Assembly: GCA_028023455.1 (NCBI GenBank)
Contig: JAQFVV010000017.1
Coordinates: forward strand, 5,420,098-5,484,097
Source: Epiperipatus broadwayi
Lineage: Eukaryota > Onychophora > Udeonychophora > Euonychophora > Peripatidae
Direction: 5' to 3'
Length of the DNA: 64,000 bases
Both the position numbers and the translations under genes were made by a program. Of this stretch, positions 31,940 to 44,822 are shown piece after piece (within the stretch, counting starts at the first letter, position 1; each line of letters starts with the position of its first letter). The notes beneath the pieces were generated by a model. It did not search any database. It was given only the letters and a program-made list of their open reading frames with translations, and was not told the DNA's origin.

Positions 31940-32200
31940 TTTTGCAAGAAAATATACATAGAGAAAGTAGTTTGAGATTGATATGAAAAAGTACCTTAAT
32001 TCCACTTATATATCCATGAGAAAAATACAGGCAATAAGATTCATTGTGTTTGAGCAAACTAAAGTTGTCTTTGAAGAGAATAAAAAGAAGAAATGAAAAG
32101 TCAACTCTGATTAAACATTTTAATTCTGAAATTTTTTAATTTATTAAAATCTTTTTTCAATATTAAAGGTAATTGAGATATTACTTTGAATTGTAAGCTA
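31940..32200 (+). pseudogene. Penelope-like GIY-YIG endonuclease remnant
   Basis: Alignable by eye to 28205-28480: TTTTTGCAAGAAAATATACATAGAG (YIG region), TATCCATGAGAAAAATACAGG (HEKNTG), AAACTAAAGTTGTC (AKVV) and AATTCTGAA. Frameshifts and deletions throughout. Confidence 0.6.
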
Positions 32201-33135
32201 TTATAGTATAAGCATGCATTGTTTTACGTCATTTTTAAATGTTGTAAGTCTATTGTGGGAGAGATACCGTTGGTAGGAATTTTGATTTGCTTGCAGCTAA
32301 TATTTTTAATTTTGAATAAATGTAATTTGGGTTTAAAATACCAACTCATTTCTGACATTTGATATTTTAAAACATTTTTAGTAATTGTTAATGCAGTTAA
32401 TTAGTGGTTTTGGTTTTAATGGAAATGTATCTCAAGTTAGTAATATTTGAGTATTTAATTGGTGCTAATTGCATATGGCCATTGGCGTGCTACCACTCAC
32501 ATAGCAATGTCAACAAGATGTTAATCAATAAGTTTGATTTTTATTTGTAATAAAAATAATGTTTGGTGGGTGGGAAGTGAAACAACTTGAAAATAATATA
32601 ATTAAAAACATGAAAATAACGGATTTTATGTAGAATACAAACTTGAAAGTAATAACTTTAATGTGCAAAAAATGATAGAAAAACGTATATTTCCAATACA
32701 TGTAACTAATGGAAACATTTGGGAAGAAATTTGATTATTGGTCAGGATAACACACGATTTTGAAAAAATTAAATTAGTGTTAGTGGCAAACATAATAAAT
32801 TGAATTACAAAATGAATAATCCTCAAGGTAAATTATGTAATCTATAAGAAAATAATTAACTTATGGACAGTAAGTTAATTTCTTCTTTAATTGTTTGCAT
32901 GGTTCACACTTATTGGATATATTTGTTTTTAATCATTTTTTAATATGTTAAAGATATTCCGGATTTATTTTCTATTCAATTTCTTATAGGAGTATATTTT
33001 TCCTCATAAGTAATTTAAAGCACTAAAGTTTCAACAGACGTGATCAAGCATTTGATGAATTGTATTAAGCGCCACCTAATAATGCAGTATAAAACTAATA
33101 AAACTTAAAGTATATTCTCTTATTCTTCTGTTTCA
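32201..33135. other. Intronic stretch, nothing firm
   Basis: The first 150 bp resemble the 3' flank of the Penelope-like copies (TTTTAATTTTGAATA). The rest has no recognised content. Confidence 0.35.
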
Positions 33136-33139
33136 CTTT

Positions 33140-33285
33140 TTTGCATATCTTCATATAATCATATATATATTTCTTGTAACACTTCTTTCATATACACTTC
33201 AATGTAAACAAATTTTCTTAAACTTCTTTATTTTCCTTACAGTTTCGACTGTCCAGCAGTCTTCATCAGAGCTCTAATCTCCTTC
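33140..33285 (-). mobile_element. Family A copy, T-type subfamily
   Basis: Minus strand core at 33242-33269 with the canonical box CUGAUGA, A, GACUG-CUGGA-CAGUC and GAAAC, followed by UGUA. Flank TTCTTTCATATACACTTCAATG is shared in parts with 55.68-56.05 kb. It joins directly to family B at about 33290. Confidence 0.65.
33242..33269 (-). ncRNA. Family A hammerhead-like core (best of T-type)
   Basis: CUGAUGA and GAAAC are exact, with a perfect 5-bp hairpin GACUG/CAGUC between them (one bulged A) and a GUA cleavage triplet following at U-GUA. Stem I pairs over only two bases (CU/AG), so single-copy cleavage is doubtful. Confidence 0.4.
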
Positions 33286-33289
33286 TCTG

Positions 33290-33850
33290 CAAAACCTCAC
33301 TATACGTATTGCCACTCTGCAAGGCTGTTTTAATAACAGTTATAAGCAAGCATAAGAAATGGTGATCATGTGATGTTTATTGGCTTAAAACCAATTCTGC
33401 ATAATAGGATATTGGTAGCTATGGTTATTAAAGAATCAAAGACACCTAAATGTATGGGTACTGAACTGAGTTCAGACCTATATGACTATATAAACTGATG
33501 GACTTGGATTGAAAATATTAAGGTTTTTTCAATTCAAGACTCGTAGTTTTGTAGTTAAGTATAGATAAAAGGTGGCTGCTGGAGGATTGCATTAGATCCT
33601 AAGATATAGATGCAGTGCTCCAAGGCTCCTCACCGACGAAGGCCACAAGCCAGAAACTAGTCTGGGGATATTGGATGAGTAGGCAGTAGATGGGGATTTT
33701 ATGCACAAGCCTTCTGGCATCCATTGATTACTCTAGCTTGCAGTGTGGCAATACGTATAGTGAGTTTTTGCCTGTTTTAATAACAGTTATAAGCAAGCAT
33801 AAGAAATGATGATCATTTGATGTTTATTGGCAATTAGTATTTTCTGGTCT
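33290..33850 (+). mobile_element. Family B repeat, one full period
   Basis: The string TTTTAATAACAGTTATAAGC at 33327 recurs at 33769, so one unit is 442 bp. It contains the AAGAAATGGTGATCAT block, the GGGTACTGAACTGAGTTCAG block, the hammerhead motif at 33627-33668, then GATTTTATGCACAAGCC and ATCCATTGATTACT. CR1 sequence resumes at 33905. Confidence 0.75.
33627..33668 (+). ncRNA. Candidate hammerhead ribozyme, family B
   Basis: UCCUCA and UGGGGA form a 6-bp stem I (one U-G). Between them are CCGACGA (consensus CUGANGA; U to C at the second base), GGC-CACAA-GCC hairpin, GAAAC, UA and cleavage triplet GUC. Only one core base departs from the consensus. Confidence 0.55.
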
Positions 33851-33904
33851 ATTTTGTTATCTGGATGATGGCACCACAAGTAGGTAATACATACATGCAG
33901 AATA

Positions 33905-34480
33905 GATGCATTAATAAAAAATAGTGAATTGGAGAGATGGAGAACTAGTATGGTGAGTAAAAAGAGTTTAAATATATATAGATGTAAACAGAATATGGGT
34001 GTAAATTAATTTATGATAATAGCAAGGAAAATAGGATTTTTAGCAATAAGGGAATATACACATAAATGGAAAAATGTGGGTGATTTAGTCTGCAAATTTT
34101 GTAAGAAAGGCATAGAAAATATTAGGCATCTCTTAATTGAATGTAAATGCCTGAAAGCAGAAAGGATACAAATAGCATCTATTAATTGAATGTAAATGCC
34201 TGAAAGCGGAAAGGATACAAATAATATTGTGGGAGAAATATAAACATAGTGATTATACGGAAAGTGAGTTCTTGGGTTTTCATGCTGGGTTTGGGAAAAG
34301 ATAAGGGGGATTTAGATATAAAGGCCATGGAGTTGACAAAGATTATGTTATGGAAATGGGATGGAGCAGGATAGAGAAGAATATAGGAAAAACTTAAGGT
34401 GGCTAACAGGTTTCTCTGGGCATAGTGGCTGAGAGATTGATGTCTCCGAAAAAGAAGCCACAGTTCATCGCGTCATGCAC
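33905..34480 (+). mobile_element. 5'-truncated CR1 LINE copy
   Basis: Matches 25740-26300: AGTAAAAAGAGTTTAAATAT, the Cys/His motif and the ATAGTGGCTGAGAGATT tail block. It contains a 49-bp tandem duplication (about 34126-34223, second unit beginning near 34175) covering the HLLIEC codons, plus several indels. A family B unit ends about 70 bp upstream. Confidence 0.85.
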
Positions 34481-35485
34481 CTAACATCTTAATGTGTGTG
34501 TATATATATATATGTTGCTATTTGTATGTTATTATTTTGTATTTAATATTTAGTCTGTGCATTGATTGTATTATTGATCATTTATATAAACTATTTTATA
34601 TTTAGTAGTTAGTTTGTATTTATATAATGATTTGGATTTTAAAGTTTTTAGTATATATAAAGTTTGTTATTTGTATATTGCCATTTGCTTGTATGTTATT
34701 TGTTGTTCATTTGCATTTTGTCTATTAAATTGTACTTTTTGATTTACTAATGTTAAGTATGGGTATTTGGGAATTAATTTTTACTAATATTTCTTTGATT
34801 GAAGTTAAGTAGATTAAAGTTTTAACTAAATTTTAAAACAGAATAGAATGTTAAAAATGAGAAATTCATTTCCTTAAAAGGTGTAGGGAGTTTAATACTT
34901 TTCCAAGCTGATGTGGAATTAATTTTAGAAAAAATACAAAATTATGTAATGATAAAGTTTTAATTTTGTATTTGCAAAGTATAATTTTATAAACATTTTT
35001 AGAGCTTTTTTTAAAAATGATTATATAAATTATTTGCAAAGTTTAAGATTAACAGATGATTTGTTAGCAGTAGGAGTTAAACTAAGAGTTGTTAATTATT
35101 CAATTTTAAATTTAATAAGTTTAGATTTGGTTTAAGAAATGTGGGAAATTGAAGTGATCATTTTTAAATATATCATTAATTATAATAAAAGATAATTAAA
35201 AGATGGTAATAATGGCAATAGAGTGGAATTACTATATCCACCATATTTTGTAATTGAGCCCCCCTTACACACATCATGCATCGTAGTCCACATTTTGTTG
35301 ATAAGTTTTGATTACAAGAGAATAATTTTGAACTGCAAATGTACAGTATTTTTCAACATACACCCATATATATATAACCCAGATACCTTTTTATATGTGT
35401 AATATGTATGTATAAATTAAAATTATAGTTAAAATTTAAAAAAAAATGTAGTTATTAATAATAAATTGAAGTAGCACATTTACAA
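34481..35485. other. Intronic AT-rich stretch, nothing recognised
   Basis: TA-rich start (34498-34513) and otherwise featureless; no coding frame. Confidence 0.4.
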
Positions 35486-35487
35486 CA

Positions 35488-35870
35488 GTAGCAACTCCAT
35501 ACAGTAGTGTCACCCAGTGCAAGCCATAGTAATCAATGGATGCTAGAAAGTTTGTGCATTAAAATCCCTATCTTCAGAATAGTTTCTAGCTTATGGCATT
35601 CATCAGTGAGGTGCTTTGGATCTGAGATCACTGTACCTAGATCTTAGGATCTAATGCAACCTTCCAGCATCCACTTTTTAAATTAACTGTAAAGCTATGA
35701 CTCCAATATGAAAACAATAATGTTTTCAATCCAGCTCATTTGCTTGTATAGTCATACAGATTTGAATCCAGTTCAATATCTTCATTTTGGTGTCTTTTTG
35801 GTTTTTTAATAACCATGTTCACCATCTTCCCATGGGCAGGAATAGTGATCATGTGAAATTTAGCACATTT
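35488..35870 (-). mobile_element. Family B repeat copy
   Basis: Starts with CTCCATACAGTAGTGTCACC and the ATCAATGGATGCTAGAA block, then the hammerhead motif on the minus strand (35576-35613: CUGAUGA exact, GCC/GC hairpin, GAAAC exact, triplet changed to UUC). It continues with the complements of the GAACTGAGTTCAG and AATAACCATG blocks. Confidence 0.7.
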
Positions 35871-37039
35871 ACATATATGTTTACTGTGTGTGAGTTCATT
35901 CATTCACAAAAAATGGTAGTAAAACATATATTGGATTGCATCTTTATTTTTTTAAAAATAAAATGAATATTGAAGGTCAGTTTTCATCGCAATTAAATAT
36001 CCTCGGGTTTTTCTTCAATAACTTTTTTCCCTATGGAAAGTTACTAGCAGTCCCATTATAAGCACACAATAGCTTTGCTAATTGATATGATGTTTTTAAA
36101 TCTATATTAGCTTTAGAATTTATGCAGTCACCCATACTGGCCATTATCCATTAACAATTCTCAGTTAAACTCTTCAAATTTTAAGTTTTCTGACACAATA
36201 CAAAAATGTTTTACAATTTTTTAATTTTTGCTGTTACTAAATTGGTAACTTATTTTAAACAAGATACTTTTTTAAATTTCCTTAAACTTTATCACACTTT
36301 TAGCTTGACACTTAAAAAAACATTTTACTATGCGAAATATTATACCATATCAAAGTAAAGAATAAAATGTATGTGTTTTCAATATAACCTGAAAAAAACA
36401 TTAATTAGTATGATTGAGTATGCGCTCTGAAAAATAATAGCCGCTACCATATCCTAAAATTTATTAAATTTACGAGATTTATTGTTTTTATTCTTTATTT
36501 ACATTTTTTCTTAGTTAGCGTACAATTGAAGTAATGTATATTGATAGAATGCATACAATAGCTGATTTAATAATACTTAGTAACAAAACTAAATTTTTTT
36601 TGTGTGTGATAAAAATATGAATATAGAAACGTAACCTCCATTGAAAACAGTAACTTAAGATTAGACAATTTTGAACAAAAGCTTGCATCATAGAGACGTT
36701 TTAATTAATCCTATTGAGATTAGACAGCTAATTTAATAGTTAATGATACATTATATAAGGACCAGAGTTATTGATTTGCCATTATGAAGAGAGATATTTA
36801 TAAAATCAATAACAAAAAAAAATTAAGAGAAAATATGTTTGTATGGAAAGCAATTCAGAGAACAATATTAAAAGAAATTTAATTACCATCATGAGAAGAA
36901 ATGCAAATTTAAAATTTTTTTAATGGATTTAATTATTTTAAATGTTATCAAAACAATTTCTTATCTATTAAGATGTTTGTGAACATTAAACTTTGTAAAG
37001 AAGTCTTACCTTTGAGATTTATTTTTAAATTTGCTGGCA
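35871..37039. other. Intronic AT-rich stretch, nothing recognised
   Basis: No repeat partner or ORF noticed. Confidence 0.4.
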
Positions 37040-37047
37040 GTGTAGTT

Positions 37048-37644
37048 CAGTGATATGCAACCTTTTTTACATTTGTGACCTCCATATTCAGACTGAAATT
37101 TTAGCAACTCATTGTATATTGTTACCATCATATTATAAGCATATAAGGATAGTAATAATAAGTCATTTTATCACTTACCTACATGTGATTTGATAATATC
37201 TTGGAAAAAACTGCATATTAATAAAAAATGTGTAATGATACTTGGTTTTTAGATCTGTTGATTTATAGCAATTACAACTTTTTTAGCCTGTTTTAGCAAA
37301 TGTGTACATTCAAGAATGTAGTACCAAGTATCAACATTAGGAGGATGCTAGCATGAAGAACAAAACTCGGAGAGTGAACAAGGGAAATGAGAGCAATATA
37401 AGCAAAGTGCCGTTGTGATGTGCTGTTTATACAAAGCGGATTGGAATATAAAGAAGTGTTTAAACACAAAGTGGTCATACACACAATAATGAGTTGAACT
37501 AATTTTCATTTTAGTAGTGTTTAGGTTTTTGTTTTTTCAATTAAACATTTATTAGCCAACATGAGAACTTCTGAAAATTTTCATGACCCCCAAAATTTTT
37601 CTACGACCACTTGAGGGGTTATGACCACAAGTTGTGCACTGCTG
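37048..37644. mobile_element. Non-autonomous hAT transposon (597 bp)
   Basis: Terminal inverted repeats CAGTGATATGCAACC and, at the other end, the complement of CAGCAGTGCACAACTTGTG have the CAGNG...AACC form of hAT ends. They are flanked by a perfect 8-bp target duplication GTGTAGTT at 37040-37047 and 37645-37652. No transposase frame lies inside. Confidence 0.9.
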
Positions 37645-38042
37645 GTGTAGTTGATAATATTTCTAGATTTTTTAAAAAAATTTTTTAAAGATTTTATTAA
37701 TTTTGACAAGTATATAGTTTGGTCTTTTTTTTAAACCTTTTAACAATATTCGTATATTTAAGATGCTAGATAAATGGTATGGGCTAATTCAAATATTGGA
37801 AATATGTATCAATCTGTAAACGTATTAGTATTATCAAATAACAATTCTTTGCGTTTTGGAAAAGTTAGGATTACAAGGATTGCTTATGTTATTAGATTTT
37901 ATGGAATTTATTTATAATACAATTTTTATAAAATCAAAGAAGGTTGACTAATAAGTCATATTATTTCTCTTTTAATTTGTTCACTATTTAATTATTTAGA
38001 AGCAATGATTATTGATGACTTTACTTGTTAATTATAATGGTA

Positions 38043-38180
38043 ACTGTTTATTTGATTAGTTGGTAGAGCATCTGATTTGGTATGGGGAGGTCCCAGGATT
38101 CTGCTGCTGGCAGTTCTGGTCCTCAAACTGCTTATGAACTCCCGAGTAATAAAGCTATATGCCGGTTTTTAATTTTATTT
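38043..38180 (+). mobile_element. Possible tRNA-derived SINE
   Basis: TTAGTTGGTAGAGCATCTG is a good tRNA D-arm/A box. Downstream TCCCAGGATTCTG is a poor B box. The segment ends in GCCGGTTTTT. Target duplications not found. Confidence 0.4.
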
Positions 38181-38184
38181 TAGA

Positions 38185-39170
38185 AGAGGTTTGATTTTGT
38201 TGAATTAAATTTCTTTAATTTATTACTGAAGAGTCTATATTATCCATAGTATTTGGTTCTAATCCTCCCCCTCCCCCTTCCTGGATAAATGAATGTATAA
38301 ATAAAAGAGAACATTATAATGAATGTAATACACATAGTAAAAGAAAATTCAAGCTATTATATATATATAGTTAAAACATTTTAACACACATTTATATATA
38401 TAGAGAGAGAAAATATTGTATGTAATACACTTATAAAATATTTCAGTTTAAAGCAAAAATAATTAATAACAAACAGTAGATTAAAAATAATATCAAATAA
38501 CTTTTTTGTTATTTTGCTTAGAAAATTCTAATTTTTATTATATTTTATACAACGGAACTATGACCTAACCTGTATCAATATACATGACTCCAATTAAATA
38601 TTATCCCCAAAAAATGTAAACTAACAAAAATGTAAATAACAAAAAAATGATTGAAATTAATAAATTCAGTTTATTTTCTAACATGTGACGAGCCATTTTT
38701 TAGTCTCCGAGGGCTGTGTTTATATATATATATAAAAAATAATTTGTAAATAAATTTTACAATATGCCATCATCCATTTTTCCATCCTGGAACGCCATAC
38801 ATGATCATGTTTATTCATAAAATTTATTTGGTTTATATTGAAAGCATATGCATTTTCTTCTTTCACTATTCTCTCTGAATTTGATGTGCAGTATTTTACA
38901 TAATGTAAAGGCTTTTTAAGTGTAATGTTAAAAGTCTTACAAAATTTAAAAAGGAACTATATTGACTTAAAAGCATTAAAATAATTTGATTGTGGTTTCT
39001 TGATAACTAGACTACTATTATGTTTCTATGGGAGGAAAAAACTTATTGAAAAAAAATGCCCAGAGCATATTTAATTGCAATGAATGTCAGATATTTCACT
39101 GTATTTTATCAAAAAAATAAGGTACAGTAATTTTAAGGCCGTATATAATTTGCTTATACTGGGTGTTTTT
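38185..39170. other. Intronic stretch with short simple repeats
   Basis: (TA)n runs at about 38356-38370 and 38721-38733 and a short GA run at 38402; otherwise nothing recognised. Confidence 0.4.
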
Positions 39171-39179
39171 TATATATGT

Positions 39180-39510
39180 AATTAGAGGGATTTGAACTCA
39201 CGATTTTTCAGTCTGTTAAGGGTTTTGAGCATTTCATCATTGGTTTTTCAAAGAAATGGATGGTTGAATAGTTGGAAGGGTGAGAAGATTGAAGCCTGTT
39301 CATTAAAGTTCGTGAAATTGCCACCTTAATATAAACGAGCAATGATTGTGTAGTGTAGGAGATTATGATTGCCAACTGATGAGTGCTTGTTTTGCATGTA
39401 ATGCATATATATGTATATAGATATCATCCATCTTTTTGGCATGTGTGTGGTCATGTGTATTAGTTGCTTGAGATGGAATGGAGGTTGGGACTAAAAATCT
39501 TAAGTTCAAA
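39180..39510 (+). mobile_element. Family D repeat, single arm
   Basis: Matches 47790-48080: GGGTGAGAAGATTGAAG, CCATTAAAGTT, AGCAATGATTGT-type blocks, and the motif at 39372-39425 (CCAA, exact CUGAUGA, GUGC-UUGUUUU-GCAU hairpin, GUAAU for GAAAU). The hairpin is kept but the second box is mutated. Confidence 0.6.
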
Positions 39511-39514
39511 CATA

Positions 39515-41230
39515 AGGTACAGTTAGTTTTTTTTTGTATTCTTAGTTTTCAGTGAATGAATAAGTGAACACATTCAGTAAAATGTATGTAAATTGATCCC
39601 TTCAATTAATTTTTAATAATTCTATTGCATATGCATACAACACACATATAAAAGCATCCATGTTACATACGTGAGCCTGTTTAAAAGTAATGCACATTTG
39701 CAGTTCGATAGTCAATATATATTTTCTTGTAATCAAAGTTTATTAGCAAAATGTGAGCTATTATATGAGATGTACTATACGTCCGAGGGTGACTTAGAAC
39801 AAAATATGGAAGATATCACAACTCCATTATTCTTCTAAACATTTAAAAATAATTGATAAAAAAATATATTATTATTAAAGCTTAAAGGTTTTTTAGAGAG
39901 ATTTTTTTCAAAAGAAATCGATAGAAGTTATGTGAAATTTCAACATACTTACATTTTAATTAAATTCCTTTAACATAACTAAAGCAATTTTCAAAAGAAT
40001 CGAAGAGAGTCTTTTTTTAATTGTTCTACAAATAAATAAAAAAATACTAATAGTAGTTTTTAATTAATAATTATCATCGGGAGTTTGTGGGTTTTTAGTT
40101 TGTGTTTGTTTTTGATATTCTTGATATAAATTTGCACAAATTCCTCTTGCTTGGATCTGATAGAAATTGATGATTATAAAATGTGAAAGTTATAATGTCT
40201 AAATGTTAATATAATAAACATTTTAAATTTTTCCACTACTTTCTAATTTTTACATTTTTTATTGATATATTTTTTCAAGTGGTTAAATGAATCTGTGAAT
40301 AGCGGTAACATGAATATGGCAGCTTTATAGTAAAGAAGCTTTAAAGAAAATGCACAATCATTTAGTTGAAAGTAAGAAATTGAGATTTATAATTAGACCT
40401 AATAGTAGTCTATTATTAATAAAAAGGAATTTTTATTATAAAAATTAAATATATTCAAAATCAACAAAACTTTATATGATTCTCAGGGTTTAGTTCTAAA
40501 AATATCGCTTTGTTCAAAGCAGAGAATCTTATAATGATTATCTTAGTATAGATTATTCAAATAAATTAAGGTTATTCTGTTTAACAAAAATCATAAGTGA
40601 TAAGAATATTTTGGAAGAATAAGAAATGGTGTGATTTTATTTCTTTGCTCTTTAAAGTCTTTGCTGTCTATCCCAGAGGATATCTCAAAATACCAGCCGG
40701 ATCGCATCGATAATAAGCCAACAACAATAACACATTTAAATTTAACGAGTTTACTTACTCATAATAAATAGATATATATAACTGAATGAAAACTAAACAA
40801 TCTTTTGAGAAAATAGATTACATTTATAGAACATCCCCAATAATGTGTCATAATTCTATACATGCATGCTTAAACAGTATGCATCTCTATGTCCAATTTT
40901 TGCAGAGCTTCTTGCATGCACACATAGTTAAGTAGATAATCTGCCGTTTTATATTAGTGTGACTTCTGAATAATCTACATACATTAGCATGTATTAAGAA
41001 AGTCCAGCATGCTATCAGATATATACATTTTCTAGACTGAAGCTTAGTGAGCAATAATTTATTCACGTATGTGCAGTGGTAATTGCAATAAATAAAATCT
41101 TTATTTACAACCATCTGAATATACATGTATACATATATACGCACACATTGCATTATTTTATTACAACCGTTCAATCTCACCTTATAAATTTTTTTAGTAA
41201 AAATGCAGTAATAATAAAATAGCACGAAGA
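39515..41230. other. Intronic AT-rich stretch, nothing recognised
   Basis: No recognisable element. Around 40670-40740 a patch with CpGs (CCGGATCGCATCGATAA) is unlike its surroundings but has no frame. Confidence 0.35.
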
Positions 41231-41261
41231 AAGAGGGTAACTCTGTGTAAATTATTATATA

Positions 41262-41580
41262 ATGTTGAAGTGAACATTGGTAGGAATACTATTCCTTGTT
41301 TTTGTAAGAAAGTATAAATAGATAACCATAAGCTCGAGATTCAATGAAAAGGTTAAAGTTCGTAAAAGTAGAGGAAATAGAATATTTTCTTTCAGTATTA
41401 CAAGAGACATAACAGCCAGAAAATTATGTATGAACAAGTGAAAATTATTTTCTTTGAAAAGAAGAAAAGAATTAACGAACCTCTTCTGAATTCTAAAGCT
41501 ATTAATTCATGAAAAACTTTTTAATATTAAAAGTGTTTGGAATGTTAGTTTGAATTGTGGGTAAATTGTTATAAGTTATG
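41262..41580 (+). pseudogene. Penelope-like GIY-YIG endonuclease remnant
   Basis: Aligns to 28200-28500: TGTTTTTGTAAGAAAGTATAA, AAAGTTCGTAAAAGTAGAGG (VKVRKSR) and TGAAAATTATTTTCTTTGAAA (KIIFFE), then AATTCTAAAGCTATTAATTC. Several frameshifts. Confidence 0.65.
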
Positions 41581-41628
41581 TATTAAATCTAATAATGCTA
41601 AAAGCTAGAAAGGTTTATAAATGTAAAT

Positions 41629-41884
41629 ACATGACAGCAGTCAACACTTAAACCCTATCATTAACAATCAACAATCACAATTTGTTGTCATGGTAACATT
41701 TTTTTAAACAATAAATATGGAAACCTACCTTTATCTATGGTCTAAAATTCTTATAGTGTCCATATAAGTATATTAGACCATAGATAAAGATGGATTTCCA
41801 CCTTTATTATTTGGAAGAGGTTCCCTTGACAACAGATTGAGATTGTTGACAAGGTTATTGTTAAAGTGTTGGCTGCTTTCATGT
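41629..41884. repeat. Foldback repeat with about 115-bp arms
   Basis: ACATGACAGCAGTCAACACTT at the left mirrors AAGTGTTGGCTGC...ATGT at the right, and the arms stay alignable inward to ATCTATGGTCTA / TAGACCATAGAT. It sits just after the Penelope-like endonuclease remnant and before a decayed CTTGAGAA...GGAAAC segment (41930-41948), so it may be part of that element's terminal repeats. Confidence 0.65.
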
Positions 41885-41989
41885 TTTTAAAATTGTGTAT
41901 TGTTTTATGTTAATTTTATACTTGAGAAATTTGCCTCAGCCGGAAACTATTTTTAATGAATTTTGATTTAATTGTATTGGTATCTTAAT

Positions 41990-43170
41990 TTTGAATAGGT
42001 GTAATTAGGATTGTATATTGCTTCGATGTCGTGAGGATATTTAAAATATCAGTCAGTCAGCATAGATGTTTTCTAAATAAATCTAAGTAAAAAGTTAATT
42101 ATAGCAAATAAATTTATTTAATAACAAATCAGAAAAGAATATCTAGTAGAAAAATGATGAAAGAATTCAGTAGAAAGTCTATAAATAAAGTCTTGTGTGT
42201 CATTTTCTACACAAGGATCTATATTGAAGAACATCCTTTCCATTTCCATTTGGAGATAACTGCACTATACATATATGTTAAGAACATAAATCCATTATAA
42301 CTATAACATTATTATGCGGAGTATCAGCTGCCACTTTAATAGGCGAATCATACTCGCACTTATTTTTCTTCACAGTTCATTATTAACTCTTTCCATTATT
42401 TATACACATTGGCTTTTGTTAACACTAATTAGCTCTTCATTAACTTTTCTTAGCATGCACATAAATCCAAGCAGAGTTTTTTATACAATTATGATTAATT
42501 GTTCATTATTTGCATAATTTACATTTAAATGTATGAATGACATATACAGATTTTCTACCATACTCTATTACAATATAAAGAGACAATTTATTCATGAACT
42601 ATCTGCACTTATTTACATAGTAAAAATATATTTATTTTTTTACATTCATGTATATATTATGCACGCACAGACAGTCCAATTATATACCTATTTTGTGTGT
42701 TCATTTAATCAGAAACTTTAGTGAATAAATGTTAATTCATTCTTTTTCCCCTATTAAAATCTATTTTTAAAAATGTAAAGTGTTACAAAGTTCATGTCAA
42801 CTGATTTTGGGATAACAACCATCCTACTCAACATTTTTATTTAAATATTTTCGTCGGGGGGGGGGGGGATAAAAAATCAAATTACAATTATTGTGCTCAT
42901 ATTATTTAGTCTTATTCATTTTTACAAGGTTTTTTTTATATGTTTTAAAATGTGTGTGTTGAGTGTAAAATGGAAAACATTATTCAAATAAATTCTGATA
43001 ATAATATTGTGAAATAATAAAATTTGGTAATCAAGAAAATTTATATAATTCTTCCCATTGTCTATAATTTTTCTGGGGTTTTTTTTTTTTTTGGAGGGGG
43101 GAGGCATTCTAAAATTACAGGTGATTTACAATAGAGATAGGATAGTAAGTGTGTTATTAAATTATTTTTA
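41990..43170. other. Intronic stretch with homopolymers
   Basis: G run at 42856-42867 and T run at 43079-43092. Two open frames at 42314-42721 have no recognisable protein character. Confidence 0.4.
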
Positions 43171-43174
43171 TGTT

Positions 43175-43935
43175 TCAACAACAATATACTTTATTGAGCC
43201 ATAAGTTGGTTTCATGAGTTACAGAGATTTTGCTGGGATTATATTGGCATGACAGGTCAAACAAATGCGATGATAATTAGAAATGTTTACAACATTATTC
43301 AAATAGGTTTAAAGTGATTGGGTACTGGGTACATTTTGTTACATAGATGATTACAGTACAACTTAGAGTAGAAAAAGATTACATAGGATTATTTTACATA
43401 GTATAGCTATTTACATTGGTAATTACACACAATTTTTATTAATGATAGTTTTGGTAACTTATATTATAAACATCAACGAAAGAAAAATTGACATGATATA
43501 GGTTATGAGAGATTATGGATTTGAGTTGTATGAGAATTTTGAATGCCTTGAGGAAGAAAGGAGAGAATGGGGGATAAAGTTTATATATTTGGAATGAAAG
43601 TTTATTTGTCTTGACTTTGGCTCATAGTTTGGAAGGCTTTCTTCGGTGCTATAACCATTGTGACTGGTGGATTAGACTTTCTTGTGTACTGTATTGTTAA
43701 GATGGTATGTTGGGGAAGGTAATCTTTGTCGGGAATTTTAGTACACTATAATGGATAAAGTGGGTTATGACAGTGATATGGTTTGTCGCATGCCTGTTCT
43801 AGAGTGGTGGATAATGATTGTGCTGGTTTATAGGTTAAACTGCTCTTTAAGGAATGACCAGGTGGCTGCAAAAATGTCCTGCAGGGGGAGAGGTTATGTT
43901 GTCTCATATTTTTAACTATAGTAATTTGTTGTTAA
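43175..43935 (-). mobile_element. Possible 3' end of an unrecognised retroelement
   Basis: Less AT-rich than its neighbours. On the minus strand it ends with CTCAATAAAG, a polyadenylation-type signal, near 43190, preceded by frames broken by stops. No domain can be named, so this is a guess from composition and the signal. Confidence 0.25.
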
Positions 43936-44740
43936 ATGTGGATGGTTGCCTCCTGATGTTATTTTTAAATTAGAAAAATAGCTCATTTATGATGGTTCAA
44001 GAATTTAAAAGTACTATTATTTGTATTGGGCAAACTTAATACAACAAATTACATAATTTTTTGTCTCAAGTATTAAGCATTTAAATGTCAATTTTTGTAT
44101 TTTGTGTTATTTTCATTTTGCTATTATTTTTATCTTATTAATATACATCAATATGTTGCTTTATTATTAATTATATTCCAAACTATAGTTTCATTTCTTC
44201 TATCAGCCTTTCTTTTGCCTATCAGTTAATGATAAAAGAAATTTGTATACCTTTTTTTTTTCTTGCCATGTTTTTACATTATCCTTTGTTGTTTTCCTTT
44301 TTAGCTCCTATTTGGAGACTAAAATTATATTGTTTATTCAAATTGTGAATATATTGATTTCTCTTTGCTCACTCAAATAAATTTTGAAGCAAATTTATTG
44401 TCTTAAAATTCAGAACATTTAACGACAAAATTAAACATATGCTTAAACCTGGACTCATTTTTATTTGGTCTAAACTTGATTCGAAATCAAAGAGGAAAGG
44501 CAGTTAACTTTTGGTGGATTATAATTGGAAAATAAAATACCAACCAATAATAATTATCTTCAAATGATAAGTTGTCACATTAATAATAAAAATAGTGAGA
44601 AAATAAATTATAGTACCGTTTTAGTGTATGATCTACCAATCAAATGAAACCCTTTAATACATATTAAATGACCAAAGAACAAACTAATTGATAAGAAATG
44701 AAATATGTGGACTTTAAAAACAATTAATTTAACAATACCA
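43936..44740. other. Intronic AT-rich stretch, nothing recognised
   Basis: No ORF, repeat or motif noticed. Confidence 0.4.
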
Positions 44741-44744
44741 CTAA

Positions 44745-44822
44745 ACATCACACGATCACCATTCTTGCATCCATTAATTACTCTGGTTTGCACTGAGTGG
44801 CGCTACTGTTTATGGATAGTTT
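44745..44822 (+). mobile_element. Family B fragment
   Basis: CATCACACGATCACCATTCTTGCATCC joins the outer and inner family B blocks, then CACTGAGTGGCGCTACTG. Internally deleted. Confidence 0.6.

Noticed and set aside
37293-37484. 63-codon minus frame inside the hAT element
   Set aside because: No similarity to transposase; the element is too short to encode one.
42314-42721. Two adjacent open frames with hydrophobic residues
   Set aside because: Hydrophobicity follows from T-rich codons; no domain, splice or start context supports a gene.
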